Part shown: piece by piece, positions 19,167 to 29,764 of the stretch | Numbering within the stretch: the stretch's first letter is position 1 | Layout of the letters: each line of letters starts with the position of its first letter | NCBI RefSeq assembly: GCF_000715075.1 | Contig: NC_134097.1 | Location: 71,891,190 to 71,955,189, forward strand | Reading direction: 5' to 3' | DNA: 64,000 nucleotides | Source of the DNA: Nicotiana tabacum | Taxonomy: Eukaryota; Streptophyta; Magnoliopsida; Solanales; Solanaceae | Made by a program: the position numbers and the translations under genes | Notes under the pieces: model-generated | What the model saw: the letters and a program-made list of their open reading frames with translations, nothing else | Database searches by the model: none | What the model was told of the DNA's origin: nothing

Positions 19167-20439
19167 TTATCGATTAGACTAAGTATAGGCTAGGGCTATC
19201 TTCCCGTCTAATTCTTCCATGTCTCCGTTTTGTCTGCTTTCTGCAGAGGATGAATTTGAGATTGTATCTATCATTGCCTGTATTTGAGTTGGATCCGTTG
19301 ATTCTATGCTTGCAAGCATGCTGAGTAGTTTCTTTTTTAACTCATTTTTTGAGTTACCTGATTCCGTTGTTGAGTTCGTCTGAGCCGGTCTGGATTTCCT
19401 AGTTTCTTTAACTTCCGGAATCCATCCTTTTATTTTGGGTATCTTTACCAAATATTTGATTTTGTCAATCTGTTCTACTTCGAATGACCAATTAATTATA
19501 AAAGAGATTCGTTTCGTAAAATAATATTTGCATAATTTTATATGGTCAGGAAGGGTAGAGATTTCTTGTTCTAGTAGGAATCTCTCATAGTACTTGTGGA
19601 AGCTACGGGGCATCGTTTGCTCTGTTCCTCCAAAGATTTTCCACCAGTCGTAGAACCACCTGGGTAATATAGATCTCTGGGCTTGCTCACTGTATTTAAC
19701 GAACCAAGTATGGGTCTTTGGTCGTAGGTAGAGAAAGTTAAACCAGACATCTATGTAATCTCTGTAATTATAGGTTTGGGGCCTATACTGGACCGATAAA
19801 GCTATAGGGGTGTGCAAATGATCCATATTCCATTCAAATGGGCTTAAAATTTTGTTGATGGTTATTTTTGAAATCCTAATACTAGTAGGATCTCTTTCAT
19901 CATAGAGAGTGTGTTCGAAAGTAACAGACTTAGTATCTGTAAGAATTAATTCGTAGTATCTTCTTATTTTTAGGGGATCACATGTATCAACATAATTTCT
20001 GTCCGTGTAGCAGGGACGAATTAGGTCTGCTAGGTCAAGGTTTTCATAGCCTTTGTCTAGGGCTAAGACTTTAACTGGTTCTTTTGCAATTAACTCAAAC
20101 ATTTCCTTCTCTGAGGAAACCGGTCTTTTATCTTCCGCTTTTGAGGGTGTGTGAGGATTAACTGCTTGGGCGAAGGTTTCAGGAACCTTCATTTCGTAAT
20201 CAGCACTTGTCAAGGTTTTTACCGCTTGGTTGGTGGAGGCTTTTGAGGAAGCTTGTTGAAATGGACTTGTTCTTTGTGGGATAGATCCAAGAACTGTCAT
20301 GGCAGAGGTTTTATCAGTAGTGGGTACTCTCGGAGGGGTAACCATTATATCTAGTAGTGATCTCACGGGTGGTCTCACCGGTGGTAGTAACATTGGTCTC
20401 ACTGGTAATTGTGGGTATTCTGCAAGGACAGAATACTTA
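19167..20439 (-). pseudogene. Transactivator-like viral ORF, 5' truncated
   Basis: Open from the junction at 20,439 down to a TAG/TAA-type stop at 19,179-19,181, four residues before the natural stop at 19,167. The first about 15 codons, including the ATG, are missing; the first remaining Met is at 20,402. Of the three copies this is the least damaged inside. Upstream on the same strand it is joined directly to coat sequence, deleting the whole RT gene between them. Confidence 0.75.
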
Positions 20440-22176
20440 AACCTGTGACATTTATAAAGCTTATTAAATCTCCATATGTTAGGTTATCATATGGGATTGA
20501 GCCATTAAATCTATTTTTAATCTTATTTCTTACCTTTTCGGCAAACAGCCTGGGTAATCCACTAATGAATCTTTCTTTCGAGAAAGGTTTATTACAATCT
20601 TCTCTGACCAATACCTTTTCTATAAACATATCTTTATACCACCTAAAATCTGTTAATTTTGGGCAGCTAAGATTATTAAGAAGTTCAAGACTTCTATCTT
20701 GGAATAGTTTTGGTTCACCGATAAAATGTTTAGCTATACAGTAGATTAAAGTTGCTGTGGCATCTTCTTTAGTTACTTGTTCAGTTGTTTGATTATTATT
20801 TTCAGTTTTTATTATAGTTGCTATGGTCGTAGCATTAAGAATTTGATTTTTGTCGTCTTCTGAAAGGTAATTATCCCACCAATTTTTTAATGAACCGGTA
20901 AAACCTGATACTACTAGAGTTGCAGCGTTTTTATCTGACGCATTTTTCATTTTATAGGCTGTTACCGCAATTCCTATTTCGTGGAGTTTTTTGTAGATTT
21001 GGCCTTCTGCTAGGCCATCAATATTCCATTCAGAAATTCCAGTTCCGTCATGACTGGAGTAGGATAGATAGATGTCTTCTTCAAATTGAACATCTGGGAA
21101 TGTTGGTCTCCCATAATAATTTTTCTTATTAGGATGTCTAGGATTTCCCATTATTCTACTTACTTCAGGAGTATTAGCAGAAATAGTTTTTAATGTTACA
21201 AGAGGTTTTATCTTATTAATAGAGTCTGAGCATTCGTTAGAAGCTTTCTCTATTATTATTAACTTTGCTTCTCTATCCGGGATGGATTCATCCTTTAGTA
21301 TTGCTTCATATGTTTTATTTAATGAAGTTAATTGGTTTTGTAATTTTTGCAGTTCTATAGTTTTATCTATACTATTACTAGTTTGTTCTGTATGGATTTT
21401 TGATATACTCAGTTTTGTTTTAAGTTGTTCTTCAAGAAGTTCATTTGTAAAATCAAATTTATCTTTTAATTGCGGGAACTTTTCTTTTGAAAATTCAGGG
21501 ATTTTGATAGTAGGGTGTGTTTCTATAGTAGGTGCTACTGTTGATTTTGTTGGGATTCCTAATCTGTTAGTGTCTTTTAATTGATTAGCTACAACATGTA
21601 AAAGATTGTTCGTATAATTATTTTGGACAATTATTTTGTTCAAATCTTTATTTATTGGTTCTTTATCGAGGTGAATGCTTTCTCTTTTGAAGGGGGAAGC
21701 TGTTATGACCTCAGTTTGAACTGGTATTACTATTTCATCTAAAGGCGGAATAGTGGCTTCTATTGTACCTTTATTTTTAGTATACCATTTGTTAATAATC
21801 ATTTGTAAAGATTCTTTTTGATTTGGAATCTGCCATGTTAATTCAAACCATCTAAAGAATTCTATATCACATTTAAGTCTTTTTAGATCTTTAATCCAAT
21901 TGTTCTTGAAAGACTTTCGTTGATCTAAAGAATAGGCATTTACATACCATTTTCTTTTAATGTTGTTATCAGGGTGTTTCCACTGAGCATTTAGACTTTT
22001 CCAATCTATTTCGAAGTTACTTTCTTCTTTAAGAGTTCCAAGCCTATCTATTGTTTCTGCGGATGAACTTTTATGAATAAAAGGACCCTTTTGGTAGATT
22101 ACTTTAGGAACAGTTTTGTTAAAATCTACTCCTTTTATTTTCCTATCAAGTTCTTCAATTAATTCTTCATCGCTTT
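20438..22176 (-). pseudogene. Segment 15: coat polyprotein interior, truncated at both ends
   Basis: An open stretch of the movement/coat frame, from the linker after the movement domain through the helical region to the coat motif FISGLPRLFAEKV, ending at VTGL. It then runs 13 codons into antisense-free transactivator sequence before a stop at 20,399. The zinc knuckle, acidic tail and movement domain are missing. No stop or frameshift is seen in the 1.7 kb of viral frame, but there is no native start. Its upstream 830 bp is duplicated in tandem. Confidence 0.75.
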
Positions 22177-23006
22177 TTGCAGTTCTATAGTTTTATCTAT
22201 ACTATTACTAGTTTGTTCTGTATGGATTTTTGATATACTCAGTTTTGTTTTAAGTTGTTCTTCAAGAAGTTCATTTGTAAAATCAAATTTATCTTTTAAT
22301 TGCGGGAACTTTTCTTTTGAAAATTCAGGGATTTTGATAGTAGGGTGTGTTTCTATAGTAGGTGCTACTGTTGATTTTGTTGGGATTCCTAATCTGTTAG
22401 TGTCTTTTAATTGATTAGCTACAACATGTAAAAGATTGTTCGTATAATTATTTTGGACAATTATTTTGTTCAAATCTTTATTTATTGGTTCTTTATCGAG
22501 GTGAATGCTTTCTCTTTTGAAGGGGGAAGCTGTTATGACCTCAGTTTGAACTGGTATTACTATTTCATCTAAAGGCGGAATAGTGGCTTCTATTGTACCT
22601 TTATTTTTAGTATACCATTTGTTAATAATCATTTGTAAAGATTCTTTTTGATTTGGAATCTGCCATGTTAATTCAAACCATCTAAAGAATTCTATATCAC
22701 ATTTAAGTCTTTTTAGATCTTTAATCCAATTGTTCTTGAAAGACTTTCGTTGATCTAAAGAATAGGCATTTACATACCATTTTCTTTTAATGTTGTTATC
22801 AGGGTGTTTCCACTGAGCATTTAGACTTTTCCAATCTATTTCGAAGTTACTTTCTTCTTTAAGAGTTCCAAGCCTATCTATTGTTTCTGCGGATGAACTT
22901 TTATGAATAAAAGGACCCTTTTGATAGATTACTTTAGGAACAGTTTTGTTAAAATCTACTCCTTTTATTTTCCTATCAAGTTCTTCAATTAATTCTTCAT
23001 CGCTTT
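21347..23006 (-). repeat. 830-bp tandem duplication of coat-gene sequence (two units)
   Basis: Unit 1 is 21,347-22,176 and unit 2 is 22,177-23,006. Read base by base I see one difference (G at 22,092 against A at 22,922), so 829/830 match. Both units end at the same GCTTT breakpoint, which shows one breakpoint followed by tandem duplication rather than two captures. Unit 2 reads through into unit 1 out of frame and stops after 157 codons. Confidence 0.88.
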
Positions 23007-23428
23007 AAAAGTTATCATCTCCCCATAACCTTAAAAGTGCAAGATATGACTTTTAACAAATTAGCATTATTAGATTCAGGTGCAGATAAGAACTGCATAA
23101 TGGAAGGAATAATACCATTAAAGTATTTAGAGAAAACTACATAAAGATTATACTCTGCAACAGGAGAATTATTAAAGATAAATTACAAATTATCTAAAGC
23201 ACATATCTGTAATGACGGAATATGTTTTATTAATGATTTTATAATAACTAGAGATATAAACGAAGAAATAATTCTTGGTATTCCTTTCCTGACTCAAATA
23301 AAACCGCATTACGACGACTTAAGTGCCCTCTGCACTAATGTATTAGGAAAAGAAATACGATTTCCTTACCTAAATCCAATCTCTAAAGAAGAAAGTGATT
23401 ACATTAAATCACAAACAATTTTTAAAAT
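23007..23428 (+). pseudogene. Segment 17: protease region of the RT polyprotein
   Basis: Sense fragment of about 140 codons with the aspartic protease motif DSGADKNCI near 23,075. A TAA at about 23,142-23,144 replaces a CAA present in segment 1. The right end (23,429-23,445) is about 17 nt of unassigned filler before the host duplication. Confidence 0.78.
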
Positions 23429-23445
23429 TTCAAGTAATGGAAGGA

Positions 23446-23782
23446 TACTCATAATAGTATGTAAAAATACAATACTAAAATTCATAACCAACGATAGAAA
23501 ATAGGAAGAAGAAAGGAAAAACTCGTGGTTGAATCTTCCTCCTTGCTTCTAGCGTATTTTTGCCTCCAAAAGTGTTGTCTAACTCTAAAGTAGTGCCTCC
23601 CCTCTAAATGATATTTTAGGGTGTATTTATATCCACTAAGGTTTGTATGGGGTGGAGTTGACCTCTTCTATTTTGGATTGAAGAAGTTGGAGGCGTGTCC
23701 ATACGCACGACCCAGACCGCTCCCAGTTGCTATCTTCTTTTGCTCTGTTCTCGATCTGGCAAAGTGAACCTCACTTCGTTGT
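23446..23782. repeat. 337-bp direct duplication, right copy
   Basis: Matches 563-899 over its whole length with 6 substitutions. From 23,783 the host repeat continues where the left copy was interrupted, as shown by the paralogue at about 48,303. Confidence 0.88.
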
Positions 23783-23975
23783 TGGGGACTTTTCTCTTCA
23801 GCTCTTTTTTCGTTAACTTTTCTTCTATTTGATTCCTTTTTGCGCAAGTTAGTTCCTACACACAAGACACACATAATGAGCATATTTTCACTTCCAAAAA
23901 TCATGTGATCGTCCACAACTCACGTAAAAAAAATACAAACATACTAAAAATATGCACTTTTTTATTATTTATCAC
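23783..23975. repeat. Right part of the interrupted host repeat
   Basis: Continues the repeat begun at 1-899. It matches about 48,304-48,498 (CTTTTCTCTTCA, ATAATGAGCATATTTT, ATGCACTTTTT...ATTATTTAT), and the similarity stops at about 23,975. No gene. Confidence 0.7.
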
Positions 23976-25525
23976 CACCCACACTTAAACTCTTGCTCGT
24001 ACTCGAGTAACTTAAATTTAAACACATTGGCAAGTACACAATTTCAAAAAATACTCAACCATCATACTAATGAGAATGATTTATATCAATGCCTAGAATC
24101 CAACATTAGGACTGTTGACATCTTTTCTAAATTTTTAGACCCATGCCAAGACTATTTCAAATATTTGTATGACTTTTTCTAACATCCTAGCCTCAAAAGA
24201 TGACTCCAATATATTCCTCTTTATGACTCGCTTCTTGTGCCAACTAAAGATACGAGTCCCTTACCAATCCGTCGTAAAGCATGCACCTTCACCAATAAAG
24301 CAAAGAGAGTAACCAGTCCTCGCGCTTAAATATGAATTCAAGTATAATCTAAGGACTTATATATTGAAAGAATTCACTCATTCTCGCAAAGAAACTCATG
24401 GCCCCGAAAGCTCGTACCATAGGCTTTCCTGTAGTGTAAGTCTTTACTAATTTAAGCTCGCAAAGTCTAATATTAATTAGGTCTTTATGGGTTGTAATGT
24501 ATGTAGGCTAAGGGACGAGTATGATAGACATAGATAATAGTGATTAACCCTCATAAGCATTTTTAATGGTACACTTTAACTTTTAAGCACATCCTTTTCA
24601 AGATCACGCAACACATCGCTACGAAACCATACATAACATAGCCTATTGACTTTAAGCATGTCTGCACAGTTTGTAGCACATATAATAGTGAAATTTTTTT
24701 ATTTTTTTATTTTTTGTATTCTTGTATTTTTTTTATCAAAATCTTTTCAACACCCTCCATAAGTTGATGTTTTTGGATAATGACCTTCGTAATACATTCG
24801 TACACCTTTTAGATTTCTATGGTTACAAAAGCTACCCAATCTCTTCCCTTACTCTTCTAGCGGCATAAGTACTTTTGGAGGTAAAGGTTCAATAAGATAT
24901 AATTAAGAACAAATGTTACTCGACTTGTAATATATGTACTAAAAAATGGTTTACAAGCCTAAATGAACAAACAAAGGACAATTCTATTACTGATAGGCAA
25001 GTAACTCATAGGTCAATCAAATAACGCCTATATCATTTCCTAGACTCAATAAGCTTTACTTATTTCACTTTAAGTCACATACAGAACAAGTTCTAGACTA
25101 GCAAGGGATAACACTGAGTACAACCAAATATCTAACTTTACACAATGCACATGACTTACTCAAGACGGCTCATACCCTACTATCACTTAACACAATTAAG
25201 AACAGTCATCATAAATTCAAACACATAGGAAGTACGTAACAGGAGTCACAAGTTGATCCCAAGAATCAATATAAAGTCATATGTATTCTCAAGGCATATA
25301 ATCACAGGAATCACGAAGAAAGTACTCAGCACAAATACTCTTACTCTAAGCCCTGATATAAAACATGTCAGAAACATAGATATTCAAGTTATCCTCATTT
25401 TATTATAGGTTCAAAAAGAAGAAAATAATTTTTTTTTGTATTTTCCTTTAGACTTTAAACCCTTAAGAAAGTTGTCGAGGAAGTCCATCGTTGGAAAAAA
25501 TCCAAAACTATTTGAAAATTCTATT
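23976..25525. other. Gene-free AT-rich interval
   Basis: About 1.5 kb without a convincing coding frame on either strand. It contains poly-T/A runs near 24,695-24,735 and text resembling decayed LTR-element non-coding DNA, but no ends or repeats I can define. Confidence 0.4.
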
Positions 25526-26457
25526 GATAGGTTACGAGTACCTTGCTTTATGTTTTGACAATCTAACAAACTCACTATCAAGAATCAGATAAGGAACATG
25601 TTTCACATTTTCAAGATTTTGAGATCGAAAGGTTCCGGTTTGGGATATGTTTCAAATCTCCAGAGTTGAAGGAACGGCTGAGGGAATAGGTCCCTACCAG
25701 TTCCCGATGTGACTGTACGAAGTCAACTCTCCAACTGAAAAAGTTGTTGCCTGCACACGCTACAGTACAGGAATAGTGCAGCAGTTAACTTTCTGTGAAA
25801 GGCTTTTTACCTACCTTTCTTACATTATTGTAAGTGATGTCACACATGTATTATTAATATCAATGAAGGTAAAGCACATCACTTGAACACTTAGAGAATT
25901 CACTCAAGCTCTCATGTGACTGGTCATCCAGCAAGCAATTCTTAAGTGCATCAAGAACAAAGAACAAAATACCTTCTGACCAGTTCCCACATCAAGTTAT
26001 TGTTTGTCCTTAGTTGAGTTATAACTTTGTAATAGTTCTTTAAATATTATTCCTACTTACCTTGCTTGAGAAGTATTTTGTAAAAAAACCTTTGTAAATC
26101 TTAAATCTTTGTGTTTGAGTCTTGGCTAGAGTTAGTCGAGTTGTAAAGTCTTTGTAATAGAGTTATTACAAAGTTGCTTGTAATAGAGTATTACAAGTTA
26201 GTGAGGGATTAAAAGGTTAATTCCTAGATTTCATAGGTTGTAATCTAAAAGTTGATCAACAGTGAAGTTGAAATCCTACAAGGGTAGGTCGTGGTTTTTT
26301 ATCTCGTTGAGCTGGGAATTTTTTTATCTCGTTGACCTGGGAATTTTCCACGTAAAATTCCTCTTATCATCTATTTACTGCGGTGTGCGTGTGTTCTGTT
26401 GAATCTGATAGAGAACCTGGTTCTCTATAGAGTTTAGTAGACCCTTATATTATATCA
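25526..26457 (+). repeat. Copia 5' LTR (5'-shortened)
   Basis: Aligns with 33,738-34,637, beginning GATAGGTTACGAGTACCTT and ending in TATATCA. The first about 77 bp of the 3' LTR have no clear counterpart here, so this LTR is truncated or strongly diverged at its start. There are numerous substitutions and small indels relative to the 3' LTR, implying an old insertion. Confidence 0.8.
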
Positions 26458-26459
26458 AT

Positions 26460-26471
26460 TGATATCAGAGC
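26460..26471 (+). promoter_or_regulatory. Copia primer-binding site
   Basis: TGATATCAGAGC, one mismatch from the initiator tRNA-Met complement TGGTATCAGAGC, three bases after the LTR end. Confidence 0.8.
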
Positions 26472-26512
26472 AGGTTCTTTCTATCGGGTTAACACCTAGA
26501 AAAGATCCTTAT

Positions 26513-27705
26513 AGATGATCATCCAAACTTCGAAGACCAGTCTACTTTCAGACCACCTAGGTTCAACGGACAATATTATGGTTGGTGGAAAACTAAGATG
26601 CATGAATTTATCATGGCTAAAGATTTTGAGCTATGGGATGTTATATGTGATGGACCCTTTGTCCCTACCAATAACCTTGGTGACCCAGCTGTAGCCATCC
26701 CCAAGATGAGTAAGGAATTCAATGACGCTAATAAAAAGGCTATAGAAAAGAATTTTCGTGCAAAGAAAATTCTTGTTTGCGGCATTGGTCCTGATAAATA
26801 TAATAGGATATCATCATACCAATCAGCAAAAGAAATTTGTGAGGCACTTAAGGCAGCTCATGAGGGAACAACACAGGTGAAGCAATCCAAGATCGATATG
26901 CTCACTACTGAATATGAGCTCTTCAGAATGAAATATGATGAATCCATCCAAGGTATGCACACTCGATTCACCTCCATCATCAATGAGCTTCACTCTCTTG
27001 GTGAAATTATCCCGAGAAACAAGTTTGTCAGGAAAATCCTTAGTGTACTGCCCAGTTTTTGGGAAAGCAAAGTAAACGCCATTACAGAGGTGAAGGAGTT
27101 GCAGACACTGACCATGGATGAACTTGTTGGAAACTTGAAAACATATGAAATGAAGAAGAAGAAAGACAATAAAGAAGAGAGCCAAGAGGGAGAAGAATCT
27201 GGTCCTAAAGACGGACACCAATGATTCAAGTGGTAAGGATGGTGATATGGCTTACTTGACAAGAAGATTCCAGAAGATGGTTCGCAGGAATTGAGGCATT
27301 CCAAAAATGGGAAGTTCTAGCAAGCCAAAAAATTATGACCTCTGTCATAAGTGTGGAAAACCAGGACACTTTATCAAGGATTTTCCTCTCCTAAAGCAAG
27401 ATCAGTACAATAACAACTTTGACAAAGCAGCGAAGAGGAACCCCGTTCCTGATAAGCGCTTCAAAAGAAAGAATGATGTTGATAATATTGTAAAGCAAGC
27501 TCTTGCTGCATGGGGAGACTCCTCCAGTGAATCTGAAAAAGAAAATGATCATGGTGAAAGATCAATGATGGTAGTGGAAAGTGAAATAACTGAGTATGAT
27601 TCAATTTTTTCTTTGATGTCTCAATCTATTGACAATGAAGATGACAATGGTGATGAGGTAAATTTTCCGGATGTTCAGAGGAATCTGAAATCTTACTCTT
27701 CCTAA
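26513..27705 (+). pseudogene. Copia gag with altered first zinc knuckle
   Basis: The gag domain is open from about 26,513, with the first Met at 26,598. It includes WDVICDGPFVP and a retrotrans-gag/UBN2-type core (KKILVCGIGPDKYNRIS, FTSIINELHSLGE) to 27,224, where a frameshift occurs. The frame resumes with CHKCGKPGHFIKDF at about 27,340-27,385; the fourth zinc ligand, normally Cys, is Phe. A Lys/Arg and acidic Ser region follows to 27,705. Gag forms the cytoplasmic particle that packages element RNA. The initiator ATG is not clear. Confidence 0.82.
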
Positions 27706-28605
27706 AAAGCTTATGTCATTAGCAAATGTATTAATTGATGCTTATTATAGTCTTATAAGTGATAAAGATGTGTTAACTATGGAATTATGATAAGCTTAAC
27801 AAACCAGAGATGACCTAGTAGTCGTTGTTGTTGATTTGAAAGAAACAAAAAACAACCTGAAAAATAAAAAGGATGCCTTAGATGAGAGAATTGCGAGTAT
27901 AGAACATGAAAGAGATGATTTAATGGTTGTTGAGGTTGACTTAAAGGAAATCATTGAGTGTGTAAGTAAATAAAAAGAAGCCTTAACTGAGAGAGTTGCA
28001 AATATTGAGCAAGAGAGAGATGACCTAATAGTGGTGGTAGTAGACTTAAAGGAGACAATTTAGGAACTTAAAATAGAAAGTAGGTATGGAAACTCTAAAA
28101 AGGAAAATGAAGTTGCCAGTGAGGCACACATTAAGTTGAAAATGAGTTAAATTTGGTGAATACCAATCTGTGTGCTGAGCTCGAGAAAAACAAACAGCTT
28201 TAGGAAGAACTAGGGAAAGTGAAGAGTGATCTTGAAAAATCTCTTAAGTGGACCTGGTCCACTGATGTTACTGCCATATATGTTAACAATGCGGGAGATA
28301 GGTAGGGAATTGGGTTTCAAAGGGATAAGACTCCATAGAACCTTCAGAGCAAGTATGTTACTGTACCCGACATTTGGTTGTGTACCAACTGTGGAAACAA
28401 TGGGCACCTCAAGGAAAACTGCAAGGCTAGGGTTCAGTCTAATCAGAAAAATAAAGTCTTTGCTGAGAAAGTAACTACTACTAAAGGACCTGGTCCCTCA
28501 TATAAAAAATGCATGATGTTTGCATGGACCAAAAGATCCCTCACTCACCCCTTTTTTCATTACAAGGGACCCAAACTAGTTTGGGTTCTTAAGTCTAACT
28601 CCTAA
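27706..28605 (+). pseudogene. Copia gag tail: coiled-coil repeats and second zinc knuckle
   Basis: Interrupted frames encode repeated heptad-like blocks (related units at about 27,800-27,870, 27,910-27,970 and 28,015-28,080, each with ERDDL-like text). A second zinc knuckle CTNCGNNGHLKENC lies near 28,380-28,420 and keeps all four ligands. Stops are frequent. A double-knuckle gag with coiled-coil inserts is consistent with SIRE-type elements. Confidence 0.7.
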
Positions 28606-28612
28606 TGTTCTT

Positions 28613-29760
28613 GTGCAGGGAACAATGAAAGGAAGTAACCTACAAATGGTACATGGACAGTGGTTGCTCAAAGCACATAACTGGAAATACAATCGATTTC
28701 CTTTTACTAAAAACCCTTCAAGGAGGGAGAGTATCCTTTGGAATGGCAAAAAGGGATACATTCTAGGAGTTGGAAGTAGTGGGAAGTCACTCACTCACTC
28801 AATTGAGAACATATACAATGTCAATGGATTGAAGTGCAATCTCTTGAGTGCTTCTCAAATAGGTGACAAGGGAAATAAAGTGGAAGTTCTGTCCAAGAGA
28901 TGCACAGACACAAAACTTGTGATTGGTAAAATGGTGCTTGTGGCTAAAAGATACAAAAATTATTGTGTTGATGTGTTTGAGTCTCTACAAAGTGGTGATC
29001 TAAGTTGTTTGAGAGTTGTTAATGATAATGCTGAACTATGGGACAGAAGGCTGGGATTTGCAAGCTTTTCACTACTAAATAAACTGGTCCAGAAGAACTT
29101 GGTTCGAGGTCTGCCCAAGTCGAGCTTCAAGGAACACAAATGTGCGATGCTTGTACAAAAAGAAGGCATGTCAAATCTTTATTCAAGTCCAAAAAAGGAA
29201 AGTTAGCACCTCAAGGACACTTGATCTTCTTTATATGGATCGATGTGGGCCAATGAGGGTGCCAAGCAGAGGAGGAAGAAGATATTTTAATAGTGAATGA
29301 ATACTCCAGGTTCACCTGGACTCTGTTCCTCAGAACCAGGGATGAGACTTTTCAAGTATTTGTGGGCTCTGTCAAGAAGATATAAGTGAATATGGGAACA
29401 AATATGGCTTGGATCAAATCAGATCATGGAGCAAAGTTTGATGATGCCAGATTTGATCACTTCCGTATTGAAAATGGGATTACTCAACTTCTCAGCTCCA
29501 AGAACACCGGAGCAAAATGGAAATGTGGGAAGGAAGAACAAGACTCTTGAAGATATGGTATGGTCAATGTTAATTGATAGAGGAATTACAAACGTCTTCC
29601 CCAAAGTTGTTGACTTATTTGAGGACAATTGGCTACAAATGATATGTTCACAACATTGACAAGGATCGTCCTGCAAAGTTTGATGCTAAAAGAGATGAAG
29701 GAATCTTCCTAGGTTACTTGTCTCAAAAAGGGATAGGAATAATGATGAAGATAGAGAACT
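28613..29760 (+). pseudogene. Copia protease and integrase remnants
   Basis: Fragments show the spacer and GAG-pre-integrase region (NIYNVNGLKCNLLSASQI, LWDRRLGFASFSLLNKL). The zinc-binding part of integrase follows in decayed form, then core segments (SDHGAKFD near 29,420, FSAPRTPEQNG near 29,480) and KFDAKRDEGIFLGY near 29,680. The protease Asp-Ser-Gly is not recognisable. Several frameshifts and stops are present. Confidence 0.75.
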
Positions 29761-29764
29761 TTTA

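Larger units (their letters stand above)
900..23445. other. Endogenous pararetrovirus mosaic array (Caulimoviridae, solendovirus-like)
   Basis: About 22.5 kb of fragments from one virus genotype. Segments by approximate position and strand: 1, 900-8,508 (-); 2, 8,516-8,714 (+); 3, 8,715-9,048 (+); 4, 9,048-9,864 (+); 5, 9,863-10,167 (-); 6, 10,168-13,941 (-); 7, 13,941-14,146 (+); 8, 14,146-15,620 (+); 9, 15,617-15,696 (+); 10, 15,693-16,070 (+); 11, 16,107-17,497 (+); 12, 17,498-18,491 (+); 13, 18,490-18,746 (-); 14, 18,752-20,439 (-); 15, 20,438-22,176 (-); 16, 22,177-23,006 (-); 17, 23,007-23,428 (+). Overlapping copies look about 98-99% identical. Joins show 1-4 nt microhomology or short filler. 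The family is clear from a retroviral-type protease, a YIDD reverse transcriptase, RNase H, a 30K-type movement domain, a coat zinc knuckle and a tRNA-Met primer site, with no LTRs and no integrase. The genus call rests on layout and the Nicotiana-like context. Confidence 0.9.

Noticed and set aside
900..23445. Possible intact, replication-competent viral genome
   Set aside because: No segment holds a complete colinear genome, and most of the viral genes carry stops, frameshifts or truncations. I describe the breaks and make no attempt to join pieces.
900..23445. LTR retrotransposon instead of pararetrovirus
   Set aside because: There is no LTR pair and no integrase, while a movement-protein domain, a transactivator-position ORF and caulimovirid gene overlaps are present.
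24660..24735. Poly-T/A tract as a retroposon tail
   Set aside because: No target duplication or adjacent element body could be recognised; low complexity alone is not evidence.
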